Shown here: positions 47,301 to 62,300 of the stretch, piece after piece
Numbering within the stretch: the stretch's first letter is position 1
Layout: the number at the start of each line of letters is the position of its first letter
Assembly: GCF_037038585.1 (NCBI RefSeq)
Contig: NC_092521.1
Span: 106,408,398-106,472,397 of the forward strand
DNA length: 64,000 nucleotides
From: Patagioenas fasciata
Taxonomy: Eukaryota > Chordata > Aves > Columbiformes > Columbidae
Reading direction: 5' to 3'
The notes under the pieces: model-generated
Databases searched by the model: none
Told to the model about the DNA's origin: nothing
Seen by the model: only the letters and a program-made list of their open reading frames with translations
Position numbers and translations under genes: made by a program

Positions 47301-50300
47301 CACATCCCCAGATCTCTTTCCGCAAGGCTGTTCTTCAGCTTCTCATCTCCCCATTTGTACATATAACCAGGATTACTTCATCCCAGGTGGAGAATCTGGC
47401 ACTTGCTTTCGCTAAATGTAATACAGTTGGTGATTGCCCAGGTCTCTAGTCTATCTGGATCTCTAGTCTATCTGGATCTCTCTGTGAGGCCTTTCTACTC
47501 TCAAGAGAGTCTACAGCTCCTCCTAATTTTATATAATCGGCAAACTTACTCAATGTACCCATTTGCCCCCTCATCCAGATTATTTATAAGAACATTAAAG
47601 AGCATTGGCCCTAACACTGATCCCCACATTCCATTAGTGACTGGCTACCAGCCTGATGTAACCCCACTTACTAAAACTCTTTGAGCCTGACCCCTTAGCT
47701 AATTGCTTACCCAGTGCATCATAACTTGTCTAGCTGTGTGCTGGACGTTTTGTCCAGAAGGATACTTCAAGAGACAGTATCAAAAATTTTGCTAAAATCC
47801 AAAAAAACCCATCTATTGGCTTCCCTTAGTGAACTAGATGGGGGACCTTGTTATGAAAGGAAATGTATTTAAACAGGACTCTCCCCCTGTGAACCTGTGA
47901 TAGCTATGACCAATGACTGCATTGTCTGAAGTGTTTTTCAGTGACTCCCAGAATAACCTTCTCCATAATTTTACCTGCCACCGAAGTGAGACTGACAGGC
48001 CTGTAATTACCAGGGTCTTCCTTCTTACCCTTCTTGAAAGTTGGGACAAACATTTGTCAGCTTCTAGTCAATTGGGGTGTTTCCAGACTCCCAGGCCTGT
48101 TGAAAAATAATGGAGAGAGGTCCTCTGATAATATCAGCCAGCTTGTTTGGTATCCTGGAATGAGCCCATCAGGCCCCATAGACTTACATGCATCCAGCTG
48201 GAGCAATAAGTCTTGAACAACTTCAGAGTTGCTGGGAGTTTATCATCCCTTTAGTCTTGGTCTTTCAACACAGGACTCTGAGGCTCCCAGGGCCCATTAT
48301 TGGTGTTAAAGGCAGAGGTGAAATGTCTCTGCTTTGCTTCCAACCCTATTTGTGAGGTGACTGACCTCATCAAGTAATGGATCCATATAATCTCTGATCC
48401 TCCCTTTGCTGTTAAGATAATTTTAAAAGCCCTTTTTGTTGTCTTTCAGACTACTGGGTAGCTTGAACTCTAATCAAGCTTTGTCTGCATGAATCTTCTC
48501 CCTACAATGGCATCTCTGTAGTCCTCCCATGTCATCTGTCCTTGCTTCCAAAGTCCATACATTGTAGATGCAGTACTTCTGTGCATTGGTCAGAAGACAA
48601 TCTACAGAGAAACAGAACTGCATTACCTGCTATTTTTTAAAGAACCCACCTTTATTTTTTTCCTGCAAAGATGTTTTATGAGGATTTTTTTCTAAAATTC
48701 TCACCTGTGGCTTGACTGTCAAAGCCATCATCTAAGTATAGACAGAGTTATTTATGAACCTGTTCAGGCTGAGAAGGCCTGAGAGCATTGGTCTATTACT
48801 TTGTAGTGTAAATGCTTTGACTACTGTGTGTGCCAAAGGTGGCCAATCATCCTTTTTGAGTGGATTTTCAAATGTATTCCAGTTAATGCCTGAAGTGGTG
48901 ATTAAAACCTGCACATCCAGAAAGGCTTAGGCTGTAAATTTCAAGTCATTATACAAAGTGATCAGTCAGCATTGGTAGCTTGTGTTTGGTAGGACAGAGT
49001 CTTCTACTTATCACAAGAGTTTGAAAACTGTTTGTAGGATATTGGGATTTAACAGAAGGAAATAACATAAGTTTTTTGGGGTGTTTTACATTTTTTTTTC
49101 TGTTTTCCAGTTCTTTGTGTGTTTTACCTGTAAAGTAGGGTTGGAAATGCCGAAGTCAAAATTGTTTAGGATGCCTCAGTTTTTTGGTTTTGGTTTGGCT
49201 TTCGTAAACATCTGGATATTCTGAATAAAAAGCTGTGGGACATGAGTGATGCTGAAGGCTGTTCCTGATTATCTCATTACTTAAGTCTTATTGATTGTAA
49301 GCAAGGCTTAAGTGTTCTTAAGGAGTAAAACTAACCTGTCTGCATTGCATCATAGAAATGCAGAACAGAAACCAGTTTTCTCGGATTGTGTTTGTAACTT
49401 CAAGTTATAGCTGAAGGTATATTTATGTACCTGGATTAGTGGATTGACTTTCTTAAGAGCAAACTCTGCCTCTGTAACAGATACAGCTGTTTATATGAGA
49501 ATGTCACCAACATGCCACTAATGTAAGTTTTCAGCTTCAGGGACACATTGGTCTCACAGGTCCTGGATCTAGGAAGTATGTTTTCTCTGAAATGGCTAGA
49601 TTTGCTTTTTTTCCTGGCTTTTCATGTGACATAGTTCTACACAAAAATGATGTGTCAATGTCTTCTTTTTAACAGGAGAAAGAAACTGGAAACAAAAGTG
49701 AAGAAACTTGAAGGTAACATTCTACATTGTGTTACTGTGCTGTTTTCCTACTCTGTCTCTTGATTTCTTTTCTATACAAAGAAGTAATTGCAACTTTCTG
49801 AGGCCTCAAGGAACAAGGCAGGGCAGTACTGTTTGGTGCTGAATTACATCAGCCCTCCTGCAAAATGTTTCTTGTTGAGGATCTTAGGCACGTGGTGTAA
49901 ATGAAGTTGGAAGGGAACTTCTGGTCATGGAAACCTCAAAGGACGGAGTCTGTCCAGGCAACTTGATGCACTGCATGACTATCTCCATGGTGATAAAGAT
50001 TGTTCTTAGGGCCAATTGGAAGCTCTGTTGTTTCCACTTAGACCTGATGTCTCTGGTCCTCCCACCATGCACCACTGAACAGTGTCATTCCATGTTCTTC
50101 ATGCTTTGTTGTAGATACAAGAAAACTGCTCTTGTATCCCTTCTAAGTTTTTATTGTTGTTGCTTGTTTGTTTGTGTTTTTTCCTCTCAAACTAATTAAG
50201 TTCAATGAGCCTGTTTTTGTAGGGCTTGTGCTCTAGTGTTCTGATAATCTTGACAGCATTCTTCTAGTCATGTTTATGATAATAGTAAACTATGTTGTGA

Positions 50301-53300
50301 TCTTGGCATGTTTTCTGATTTTTAAATATTCTGGTAACTTTTTTGATTGGTTTGTTTGTTTTGCTTAAGTAGAGATAAAGCATTTGCCTTGTGGCACTGT
50401 GTTTTTCTTGTTTTGCTAGAGAGGGTGGATATTCATAAAGCATTCTGATATTTAACTTGCTGTATTGTTAACTGTCAAGACAATTATTTTAATTCATGGC
50501 ACACTTACAGCTGTGCTCACCACAGTTTAAAGTACAATGAACTGAGTGACTTGTATCTTAGTCTTAGAACCCCCCCAAATCCTACTGTAAAGTACAGGTA
50601 CAGGTATGTATGAATTATTGTCTTAAAGAGCCAAAATATAACTTCAATAGATTTGTATTTCACAGTGTCTTTTTTTTTGCTGCTAATTTGGTTTGGAGAC
50701 TGGTGACCAATGCTACTTAAATTAATTGTCTCTTATATTGTAGTTTCTAACTTGAATTTTGGTTCTCTTTTTTGAAGAGGCTGCAACAAAACATACGCAG
50801 GACTTCAGACAACTGAAAACTGAAAAGAAAAGACTTGAAAAGGAGCTAAAGAAGGCACAAGTAAGACTTTCCTGGTCTTTCGGATGAAGCTTCTTTTAGT
50901 ATTTCTGGGGGAAATAAAGGAAGCTGTTAGTATTAAAGACACTGAAATAGTAAAAATATGTTTTTTGTGGATGTTGAGTAACTAAACATAGCAATTCACC
51001 TTAAGAGATAGAAATTTTCCAGCTGAACCATGACCTTTGAAACGTTGATTTAGATTTCATGCTAATTAAGAGTAGATGTTCTACAAACTATGTATGGCAT
51101 GAAATAAATGATATTAATTAATTTTAACAGGGAGAACTTGATGTTGTACTTAAAGAGAAGTGCACACAAGGTAAGTTTGCACCTTTGATTGCCTTCAGAT
51201 TTATGTGTGGTTTTATTCCATTTGAACATTTCCTTACCCCCCCTTCTCTTTTTAATAGTTAAGCATGCAGAGACCCAGAGTTCAGCTGCAGATCTCACAA
51301 CAGATATAGACAAAGGTAAGAGTTTTTGTAAGACTGTTCTGTGTGTTGAACCAACCATTATTCGTTTATGGCAGCTGTTACGGAGTTGAGTTTTTGGAAA
51401 CAGAGGATACTAATAGAAATGCTGTAAAAGCAGACGTGGTTGATAGAAATATGTTACACTGATGAAGGACTTATGTAATAGATGGCTATTTTCACTTTAG
51501 CAATAAGGAAAATACTTGATTTATTAAAATGACTAGTCGACCCCATGCATGTGTGAAATCAATGGATGTGCAATTATAAACCAGAATTCAAACACTGAGA
51601 AAAAGTACAAACAATCTGAATGTCTTTGAAGCTCATTGAAATAATAAAGGAAGCATGCAAAGCAAAAGACACAACACAAGAGTGTAATCTGCTACAATTT
51701 CTATATGTGTCTCTCTAAATCAAGTGGAAATCCAGAATGTATACCTGGTTTTTATCCTATGACCTTTTTTTTATCCTCATGCTCTAACGTGTCTGCTACA
51801 AATTAGCTGAATCTGGGTAATGGAGCAAAGTCCTAAACTTTCTCTGAAGTACTGATGTCAAACTTTAAGCAAATTTATTTTTTGCATTTTTGCAGTCTTT
51901 TATAGATAGATATTGCTTTTGAATTGTTTAGAAATTCTGAAGGCAATTTTCAGGAAAAAAAAATAACTTCCCTGTTCTATTTCTTGTGTTGCAATATTTG
52001 TATGTGAAGTTTGTTGCCAAAATTAAACTTTTCTGAAAAAAGGTAGACCTTGTCAGTTCTTGTGTATCTTGGTGTATTTTTACTGCCTTTTGGATGGTAC
52101 TAAATTGGTACCCAATTTCACCCTTTACTTTTTAATTAGTGTCAAGATGGGAAAATTAAGATCTGAGCTCTAATTTCAGCTTCAAATAGCAACAAGGTTT
52201 TATTAGTAATGAGAAGTTGTTAGTGTTGTTAATAGCTGTCATACAAAATTCAGTTGTATTTTTTTAATATGTCTCTTCATAAAATAGCAGCAGTTTGCTG
52301 TGCTCTTTGACTTACAGAATTGTCTCAAAACCAATAATCTCAGTTCCCAGTTGTTTGATCTGATGATAGCTTTGGCGTAAGTAGGTGAGGTGCTCCTGTA
52401 TTTTGTTGAGTTTTTGGTCTATTTCTCCCTTTCCACCTACCCTTCTTATTCTGGAAGTAGGTTGTTTTGTATCAGCTGGCAATAGTGCTGTTAGTACTAC
52501 AGACAACGTCTACTAAAGTTGTGGCCTGATAATTAATTCAGATACATTTAATGCATTGTTCCTCCCTGGTGAGACCAAGATGAGTTGCTACTGAGTGGGC
52601 ATAAAGAAAGAATGTGATATAAATATTTTCTTCTTAAAAGATTTCTTCCCCCATTTATGTTCGTGACACCTGAGTTGTTTTGGAAAGCTGTTTAATTTCA
52701 CTTATGCTATGTTCAAATTTGCTTTTAAATTTTACTCTGGGAGCTGCTACAAGTTCTTGCCACTCTTACTATAGAAAGGAAAAGCTAAAGCATTCTGAAG
52801 CTGTTCCTTCGGTCTGCTGTGTGACTATCCATTCCCTCAATGGCATCTAATGTTTCTCTTTCTCTGAAGATAAAATGCCCCTATGTCCCTTGTCTTAATT
52901 TTTGTTGTGGGTATTTTGTAATTTGTTGTAGGCATGTCTGTGTTCTGAGTAAAAATAAAGAAACATAAATTCTTAGCTCTCTGAGCAATTGATGTTTTCC
53001 TTCATTTATAAAAATATTTATTTTAACAGGAAAAGTAAAGCTCTTGTTAGAAGAACTCTGGATGTGTATTGACAGTGCAACAGGAAAAAGAGAGAATCAG
53101 GAGAATGATCGTGTTGTGGGTGAGATAGCATGCAAAGTACTGAAATTTTCTTGAAGCTGTCTCTTTTTCTGACAAAAAAAAAAAATTGATACCTTTTTTC
53201 AGCTTCTGTTCAGGATAAGGCATGGCCTGAAAAAAGAAGACTGACTGTTACAGAAGGTAGGTACCAGCAGATGTGAATTCATTAATATGCAGTGTGCATT

Positions 53301-56300
53301 AACTTAGTCTTACTGGGATATCAGGTTTGTATACTGTTTGCGTAACACTTCTATGACAGACTTAAATACTTTCTCTGGTGATTGTCTGGTCAAGTACGTT
53401 GGTGATTAGAATATTTGAAAATAATTGCAAATATGAATTTGAACAGCCAAGTAAACTGATATGCTTTCCTAAATAAAAGCTGTCGTAACCTGCTGTTGCA
53501 ATTGAGGAATCAAATTCTTTTACCATCAGCTGCTTTGACTATTTCTGAGTACTCAAAACTCACCTTTTATGTTTATGCCTTAATTACTGTATCATTATAA
53601 ACTCTGCAGTGTATAAGGTGAATTATGGGGTGCAAGTGCTATTGTGTAGTTCACTGTACAAAGTAAACTTTCCAGCTGCCTAATTTAAGTTCTTCTAGGG
53701 CAAAAATACAGAACGGTGTGTTTCTGTCAGCTTCAATGTGGAGAAAATTCTGAGCTTAGAACTGGTTGGCACAAAGGAGCGTGAAAGAAATCTAAGATAA
53801 AATCTAAAATTATATCTTAGAATGAACCACATTCTGAATTTTCCTTCTTTGTTGATGCTTGTGAAGAATCTAGTTTTCCCTTTGGTGGTGTAATGGAACT
53901 TGAATTGTAAATGGAGTCTAGGTTTTTCACAAGATGGAAGCTCTATGTGACTGCAGCTTGTTAATAGCTTTATAAAAGTGTGTGTTCTTAACTTGTAAGA
54001 TGCTCTTTTGACCAATGGAAATATCAGAGTTTACTTATCTTTTGGGAAAATGAGTTGATAAGGCCCTTTAGGCTGAACAGTTTCTCTGTCCTCCTACTGT
54101 CCATTGACGCAACTGAGATTTTGACATGAATCTGCTACGTGAAGTAATTGAGATAAATCTTGGAAATAGGAATGGATAAACACCGACAGCAATAATGGCG
54201 CACACTGTTCTTTTTTATTTTTCAAAAAAAATGCATGTTGTGTCAATTAAATCAGTACATCCTCTGTTCAAAACCATTTTGTCCATGAGCTGTTCTTTAT
54301 CCTGTGAGATGGTACTTGGATGTATATAGAATAGGCTAGATCTGTTGTTTGAATACTACTGATTCTGTGTCCAATAGTATTTGTCAGCACTACAAGCAAG
54401 ATCACACATACAAATGTTGTATAAGAATTGCAAATACTATAGAGTAGGTTCTAGTTCCATGTGGCACACCTGGGTTTTGGAACTGTTGATTTCTGCTCCA
54501 ATAGGAGGTCATCTTTCCTTTTATAAAATCATAGAATTTACATTTCAGAAAGCTGGGCCATCATTTCACTTTTAAAAGTATCTAGCACAATTATAATACA
54601 TATTTAAATTCTTTGTGTGCTTTTTAGACTTTCCTGGGGCAATGTGCTTTGTCTGCATGAATAAGAAGTGGGTTACTGTGTAAATGTAAAAAGTGTAATT
54701 TGAAAAGGAACAAATCGAACAGTGCGAAGTATCACACAACATTTGGACATGCTTTCTTGCTGCTAGAATAACTGTGTAAAGCTGGTATAGTTGACATTAT
54801 CTTGAAAGGGTTGTCAACTGCTCAATATCTTTCATTGTCTTAGTGGTTCAAAGTCCTTTGTGCACAGGTATGTTGTGGGGGAACCTTACTTCTAAATATT
54901 TTTTTTAAAGGTTCAGCTTAAATAAGACACAGCATTAAAGGCAAAATCCTGTACAGTTAAACTCAATATTGAAATTTAAAGAACAAGCACTTTAAAAGCA
55001 TAATCATAAAACTAGGAAATAGTTAAGAACTACCTTTCTGTGTTTATGGGAGGGTATAATTGTAACTGATCTGCAAGTGCAGCTACTGGCTCAAAGCTTC
55101 AAGTTGCTTTATGCTGAGAATTACAGCCTGAGTGGGGAATGTCACTGTGTGCTTGTCTTGCTTTTCCCCAACATCAGTTACTGGGCTATAAATCATTGTG
55201 CTATATGGACCTTCAGTTCTACCCAATATGGCCCTTCCCCATTGAAAAAGTTAGGAAGAATAGTCTTAATGATCTTAAAGAGCTGATCTCTGTAACGAAA
55301 ATATTTCTGAAAGTGACATTAAATGCTTCTTATTCCTGATCTATGGGAACATCACTTGAAAATATGGTAATGCATTCTTATTACTATGTTATATTACCTC
55401 TATAAAGATTTTTTTTTAATATTGTTGTGTTTTAGAAACTGTACAAATCCACCAAAAGGTCAGGAAGTGTGATGGCAAAATGCTACCACAGTATTCTTCA
55501 CTAGAAAGTGCTGGAAAGCAAAATTCTGTAACAACCATGCAACCGCAAGTGAGTACCAAGCCTTTTGGAGATGACTGTGTGGAGAACAGGACTACTGAAG
55601 AATGTCTGTACGGTGGTGAGGATAAAACTGTAGATGTGATAATACAGACAGATGGGGCACACAGCAATTCGGACTTAACCGATCAGGAGCTAAAGGGCCC
55701 AGGTGGAAGTGTGATGGATATATTGAATTGGGCCAGGCCTCTCCCTGCTCTACTTTCTCCAGTACAGCTTTCACCACTGTCTACACAGGTGAGTTTCAAG
55801 ATGTATCTGACTTGGCACTACCTTACTGCAAAAATAATGATTTTATATTCCTGGGCTTTTTTATTTTTTTGAGTATAAATATTAGTTACTTATGCACTGA
55901 AAGGCTCTCTGTGTGAGTGTTTAGATCCATATGGATACTCTTTACCTTCTAGCATACTGCCTATGAAAGGAGGCAAAACAATTTTCAGAAGTATATTTAA
56001 AACAAAGTTATCCATGTCTCAACTGCTGTAATAATTTCTTTTCCCAATGTTGCAGACTTACAGCCCCAATTCCTGTTTGAGTATAAGCATGGCTTTCATA
56101 GAAAAATTCCACAGCTTGAAAGCTGAGAGGAACCTACTCAAATATTGTTTTCCAATAATCTTAGAATGCAACTAGGTAGGTAAAGAAGTCTCTGACTTTT
56201 CTCAGAGGTACTGTTTGCTATGAAGAGCAATGATAGAGAAGGATGTAATTCTGTTGATCAGCCTTAGTCTCTCGAAACCACTGCATGTCAGGGCCACCAG

Positions 56301-59300
56301 TATATTTGTTTAGAGAAACGGATCTTAAAACTAATACCAGGCTTTGGAATATTAACTTTGTGTTTTACCTTAAAGGATACATTGTTTGGAGAAGTCACAG
56401 GCTCCAGCAACGAAGAAGTTGATGGGAGTGCTTCTACAGTGGAGGCTATTTTACAAGAACAACAAGTTCAGCATCAGAGTTGTAATGCATTCAGCCTCAA
56501 TGAGAAGTGTAACAGACGAAGCAAATCATATGAGTGTGGTCTTGATGCAGAAATCTCATGTAACCTGAGTTGGAATGAAAAAAAAGTTCTTACCGGTCCA
56601 AAGATGTCAAGCAAGGAGGAGAGAGGTGCTGAAACAAAGCAAGCTGAAGCTGCTACTTTAATTACAAACATGGAAACTGACAAAGATTGTTTGGAGAAGT
56701 CTGAGAATATGGAAACTAAGAAGAGAGAACTAGCTGAAGCAACAGTACATGAATTGGAAGCTGTTGAAGAACAGAAAAGAGAGAGTGAGGACATGCACAG
56801 TGAAGAGGGAGGTTCTTCACCTGATTCCATATTACACAGTTTCAAGCCTCAGAATCAGATGGAAAAATGTAGTGAGGTAGAACAAACAGAGGAGAATGTA
56901 ATCTTAACTAGAGCTGGTAATTATGAGGGTACACATGAAAAGCATGGTGAATTAATAAAAGCAGAAAGAGATGGATTATCAGAGAGAGAAACCACCAGAG
57001 CAGTATCTGTTCCTCCAAATGCTACTCATTTGCCACCTGAGCAATGCATTTTGCTTCAAGGTGAAGATTCTGAGGAGAAATCTGATGTGTTGATACAGAA
57101 TGAAGTGGTTGAAAATGAATCAAAAAATGCAGTCAAAGTAACTAATATGGCAAGTGATGCAGGGGAAAACATAAACCAAGTGATAATTGGAAAGGAAATA
57201 AAAGCTGCAGTACAGATGGAAGGACTCTGTGCAGAGGCAAGCAATAAGAGAGAGCTCTCTGAAAATGTATTGTCTGATTTCAGTAGCTCAAAATCCTGTG
57301 AAGTGGAGTGTCTTAAAGACTTAATGACACAGTATGATGGGGAGGGAATAATTATGGAGACTGAGGCAGACACTGGAGCTATTGAGATCTCTGCACAATC
57401 TCAGTGCTCTGAAATAAAGAATGACAGTGAAGAGATTCTGGAAAAACAATATGTGCAAACAATAAAAGATGAAGCGGACAGCGAATGTGAAGCAGAGACT
57501 GTTAAAGTCTCTAGACATTACTTAACTGTGTCTGCTGTTGAAGGAATCAGAAATTCATTGTCTATGGATGATGTAGACAAAAATGTAGGTGTGGAGAGAA
57601 CTACTTTGTCAGCCTTTCCAAAAGATGATGAACAGCTCAAAATTGAAGACATGAATGTAACCAGACCTGAGAGTATTGATCTAGCCGTGAAATTTAACAG
57701 AGAAAGTGTTCTAGAAATCTCTGAATCATCAGAGCTACTCCATAGTGCAGAAGATGGAAAATTACTACGTAGAAAGGAAAGGGGACATCTAAAAGGGAAA
57801 CCACACCAGGAAGAAAATAGTGATAATTTATCACAAGGGAAGTCAGACTTGGAAAGTATACTTGCACTACCAAAGATGAGATGCATTATTGATGCAGAAA
57901 GCAGTGTACCTAAGTGTGAATCCTCTGTGTTAGATTATACAGAAATAAAAAGTGAAATGGAACAACCTCAAAACCTGTGTAGTACATTAGAAAGTCCGTT
58001 GTCCAAAACTCAAAAGTTTATAGGCTTTGAATCTAAAGAGGTTGAATTAAAAGTTAATCTAGAAGATTTTGGAGAGGAAAGCAGTGACATGTTAGAAAGA
58101 ATGGATAGGATTGAATCCGTATTAGCAGAAAGTAATTTTACTTCTCAGGCACAGTTTGCAAAACCTCTGAATCAGTTACTGGTAACTGAAAATGTTAAAT
58201 GCGATGAAGTAAAAGGGGAATTAAATAAACAAAGCAAGGAATTGGTGACTGAGATTTGTTCCAGTTCACTTAGCTGGGAAGAGAATGTTGTGAAGAAAAA
58301 TAATACTTCAGAGATCATCTGCCAGCCTGCTTCAGAAATGGATTTTAATAGTGGCTTGACTTTTTCTGCTCAAGGGGACTTGGAGGTGGTCTATATAAAT
58401 ACTGAAGAAACAGATTCTTCTGTGCAAGTGGGAATCAGCTTGGAATCCACCATACCTCCTGATGTAAATTTCAGTCTTCAGAAAGCTGTTGGTTTTGTTG
58501 AAACTGATTTCAGAGAAAAGGCTGCTTTTTCCCATACGTGGAAAAACAAAAGAGATAAAAATTGTGTTACGGGCACTGCACTTAACTGTTCTTCAGAAAG
58601 CTTGGAAGAGGGTGCTGAGGTTCTGTCTGCTGAAAAAGACAACCTGTGCAAAAAGCTGGACTGCCCTGAGTGGGAATATGTACACAAAAATGAAGTGAAA
58701 ATTCCAGATGAGAAGGAACAGCCAGTAGATAAAGAACCTCATGCATCTGTTAAGTCACAGATCTTAGATGCAAACTCTTACAATAAGAGTACTTTTCTTC
58801 AAAAGTTTGATTGTCAAGAATCAGGATGCAGGACTTCTACGTGGGAGGTTACAACAGATCCTTCTAGAACTGGCTCACTAATAGCTGGAGGAGAAAGCAA
58901 AGAATTGACTAGTTTTGAGGCATCTGGGAAAAATACTATAAAAAGGTATAAAAATGATTTTGATATGCCAGAGCAGAGCAATGAATCTGAAGAGAAAGCC
59001 TGTTCTGTACAAAAAGTTAGGAATGTGAAGTGTTCTGAATGTGTTCCCATGTTCAGAAAAGAACTGAGAGCTTCCAGGACAATTGTAGTGGGTGCTCTGG
59101 AAACTGGTGCAATTGCTGATTCTGATTGCCACATCTGTGAACTTCATTCAACAGTGCACCCAGGATGTATTTTGTCAGTTGGTCATCTAAAAGCAGACAC
59201 TGTGATGGATATAGATACACACTGTGAAACAAACACCTTTCCAGATACTGCAAATGAGTTGTCAACTGTGGTTGGGGAGGGTTATCCTAAAGACTCTCTC

Positions 59301-62300
59301 TCTTGCAAAAGAGAGTGTGTACTAATAACCTCTGAAAATACCGAGGGTGCTAATAAATGCATAGTAGATTCTAACAGAGCTGGGTGCTTCAATGACAGTG
59401 AGGAAAGTCTGTTAAAAACTGGGACATCAAAAGAAAGCCTTGTGATGCCAAATGCTTCAAAAAATAGATTACCACTATGCCAGATGTTAACCAGATTTTC
59501 AGAAACTTGCAGACCAACTGTAAAAAACAGTAAATTAAATACAAGAATGTTAGCACTTGGTAATTTCTTAGAAGAAAATGATTCTGAAAAACTTCAGTCA
59601 AATGTGGAGCAAAGTCTACTACACAGTGTTTATATGGGGGTCTCAGTGTTTGAAGAATATAATAATAATAGTAAAACTTGCACGACTTGCAATGTAGGAG
59701 AAAATAACACTGGTGTTATCTTAGGTGGTAGCAGTAGGAAAAAAAAAAAAGTCAAATATCTTCCAAATCCAGCCCTATCTGATGTAGAGTGCAATTGCCA
59801 GTCACACACGCAGCCTTCTGAGCCACAAAAACCAGTATTTGAGAAGCTATGTATGTTGGAGTCAGAATCTTGTGAAGATGTTGCTCTCAAAAAAAGCAAT
59901 AAATTGGAATGCAAAGAACAAGAACTATCTGAAATCTTGACTCTTTCAACCAAGACAACTGCCCAAGTAACGCATGCCAAGCTATCAAAGAGGCTGTTTC
60001 AAGTTAAAAGAAAAACAAAGACTCCCAAAGTTAAACTAAATCAGCCAGTACTTGCAAATGCTGATACTTCTATGCCAACAAAATGTTCATCTGAGACTAT
60101 AAATGAAATTAGGCAAGAGATGGGTCCTCCTTTGCCCCCCTTGCTACTGCCTTTGGTTGCTACTCCTCCAAAAGGTGCATGTACTGTGTCCCCAGTATTG
60201 TCTTCTACTGGTCGATCCTCTTTGCTTTCCCCTCTTGATGACCTTATATCTCCACTACGTGATACTCCTGTGCCTCCTCTCATGTCTCCGTTAACAGATA
60301 CTCCAACATCAAAATCTGCTCTTTTATTTTCTCCTCCCTCATCCTCAGAAATGGCAACAGGTAGCAGGATTTGCTCCTCACCTTTGAAATTTTGTACTTC
60401 CATTCCAAAGCATGCACTTCCGGTGCCCGGACGATTTCCTCTGTTTGCAGCTGATAGTGTTGCTCCCGGTGCTCCTCCAGAGAACTCTGTGAAAATATTG
60501 GACACTATGTATCCAGAGCTGTCTGCAAGGGCAAGGACACTAAACATTCTGAAAGGAAATATTCAGCTTAACCGATGTGCTTTCCCAGACAGCCAAAGTT
60601 TGCCAGGGCCTGTGGCTCAAATAGGTGGGTTCAAAGCAATTGCATCTACATCAACTGCTTTTGTTAAAACTGGGAGCAATTTGAAATCTGACAGTAGCAA
60701 AGATCAAGGAAAAGATGTGCAAAATCAGCAATTGTTTTCAAGCTCATCAAATCATGTTGAAGAACGGACAGTATTGCCAATATCTATGCCAAGAAGTGCA
60801 AAGAGACTGAGGTTGGATAGTGAACCACCAAAGCTGGAGCCCAGTGATATCGCTGCTGTTGGAAATACTAAAAATAAAATCTCTGAAATGCAGGAGGCTT
60901 TCCATTACAAAAGCTGTGAAACTGGTGATTCGGGACACAGTTCCAGTTTAGAAGCATCCCTATCAGTAAAGATGGTTATTGATCCTGGCTGCCAGAAAGT
61001 TTCTTTGGCATTGAAGAAAATTGCTGAATCTTGTTTTGACTTGTTACCAGTTATTAAAGATCACATGTATGTCAGCAATATCTCAAAGATTCCAGTAATG
61101 CGAGATGAAGAGAAAGAAGTTGTCTATGAGTTTGGTGTGAAAAACAAGGTAAGTACCATAGTTTTTTAATTTTGCGTTTTAACAATGACTTTGGTGCAGG
61201 TGAAAAGAGTAGAAGTATGTAGTATTTGAATTCTCAGTTGTTCATGCAATCTGCAGTGTTGAAGTCTTTAAAGGTTATCAGACATCTAAACTTGTATAAC
61301 TTAAGAAAATATAGAAATTCACAAGAAATTACTGTTCAATGGTGTCCAAGATGCAAAACTGCATTTGAAAATACATTTGTTTTCCTATTTTTGCAGAATT
61401 TTTTTTAGTGGGTATCATTAACAATTGTAGAAGGAGTTCCTTTAAAAAGTGTAAGGTTCCATTACCTTTTTAAATTTTTTCAATTAAATAAGATAAACTG
61501 CATTGTATATACAGTAGTGGCATACCCTTTCATGCCATGTTTACCTTTATTCTCCATCATGTCGTTCAAATGAAGTTTATTGGAAAAATCTTTCAATACT
61601 CTGTTTCTCAGTACTGACAGCATCAGTGTTGAAAAAATTCACGATTGCTGTCTTTCTCATAGATATTTTGTAGTCTGCAGGAGAGGAATTCACCAATTGA
61701 TGCATGGTAGCATTTTGCCCTGTTTCAGTTCTTAGATACAACTAAGTTCTCCACAGAAGTTGCTGCCAGGTTCTTGGGACAGCAGTTGCCAAACCTGGTA
61801 ACTTCATAGAAGCAAGGCTGCAGCAGCTTTGTGTTTCCAGGTCCAGCCAGCGGCAAGGCCGAGTACATACTCCTAACAGGCACACGTGCATATAATGTGT
61901 GCCTGATCTTGTTCCCTTCTCTGGCTGATAAGGGTGAAAGCCTAGTAGTGGAAAATACACATATACAGACAGTATGGATCCCTCCAGTAGCTAACATTAG
62001 ACACTCAGTATACCCAGTAGGTGGCTCCTGCTCTCCACACTTGTATCATGCAAAGACAGACTTGCAGACACAAAACACATGTCCCTCCAGTAGCTGGTTC
62101 AGACCTATGGCCTTACCTGCATCTGTCCCTCAGACCCTTGGGCTTTCAGGTTCTGGTTGCTCATGAAGCCAGCACACAGACTCCTGGTGTCTACCTATTC
62201 TAAACCTGTGGCCTCTCCAGCAGCTGGCTGCTAAGCCTCTCTTTCTACTCTCCACTTCTAGCCCTCCTTTCTAAACATCCTATAGTAAGTCTTGCACAAT

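Larger units (their letters stand above)
43315..49675 (+). other. ICE1 intron 6 (CR1-rich)
   Basis: A 6.4-kb intron, the largest seen in ICE1. It contains CR1 fragments in both orientations between 44.1 and 48.6 kb (listed separately) and a CTCC microsatellite at about 44,280-44,304. The outer parts are AT-rich and unclassified. Confidence 0.85.

Noticed and set aside
56474..60938. Many antisense and out-of-frame ORFs over ICE1 exon 14
   Set aside because: They are shadows of the large real exon, with no independent features.
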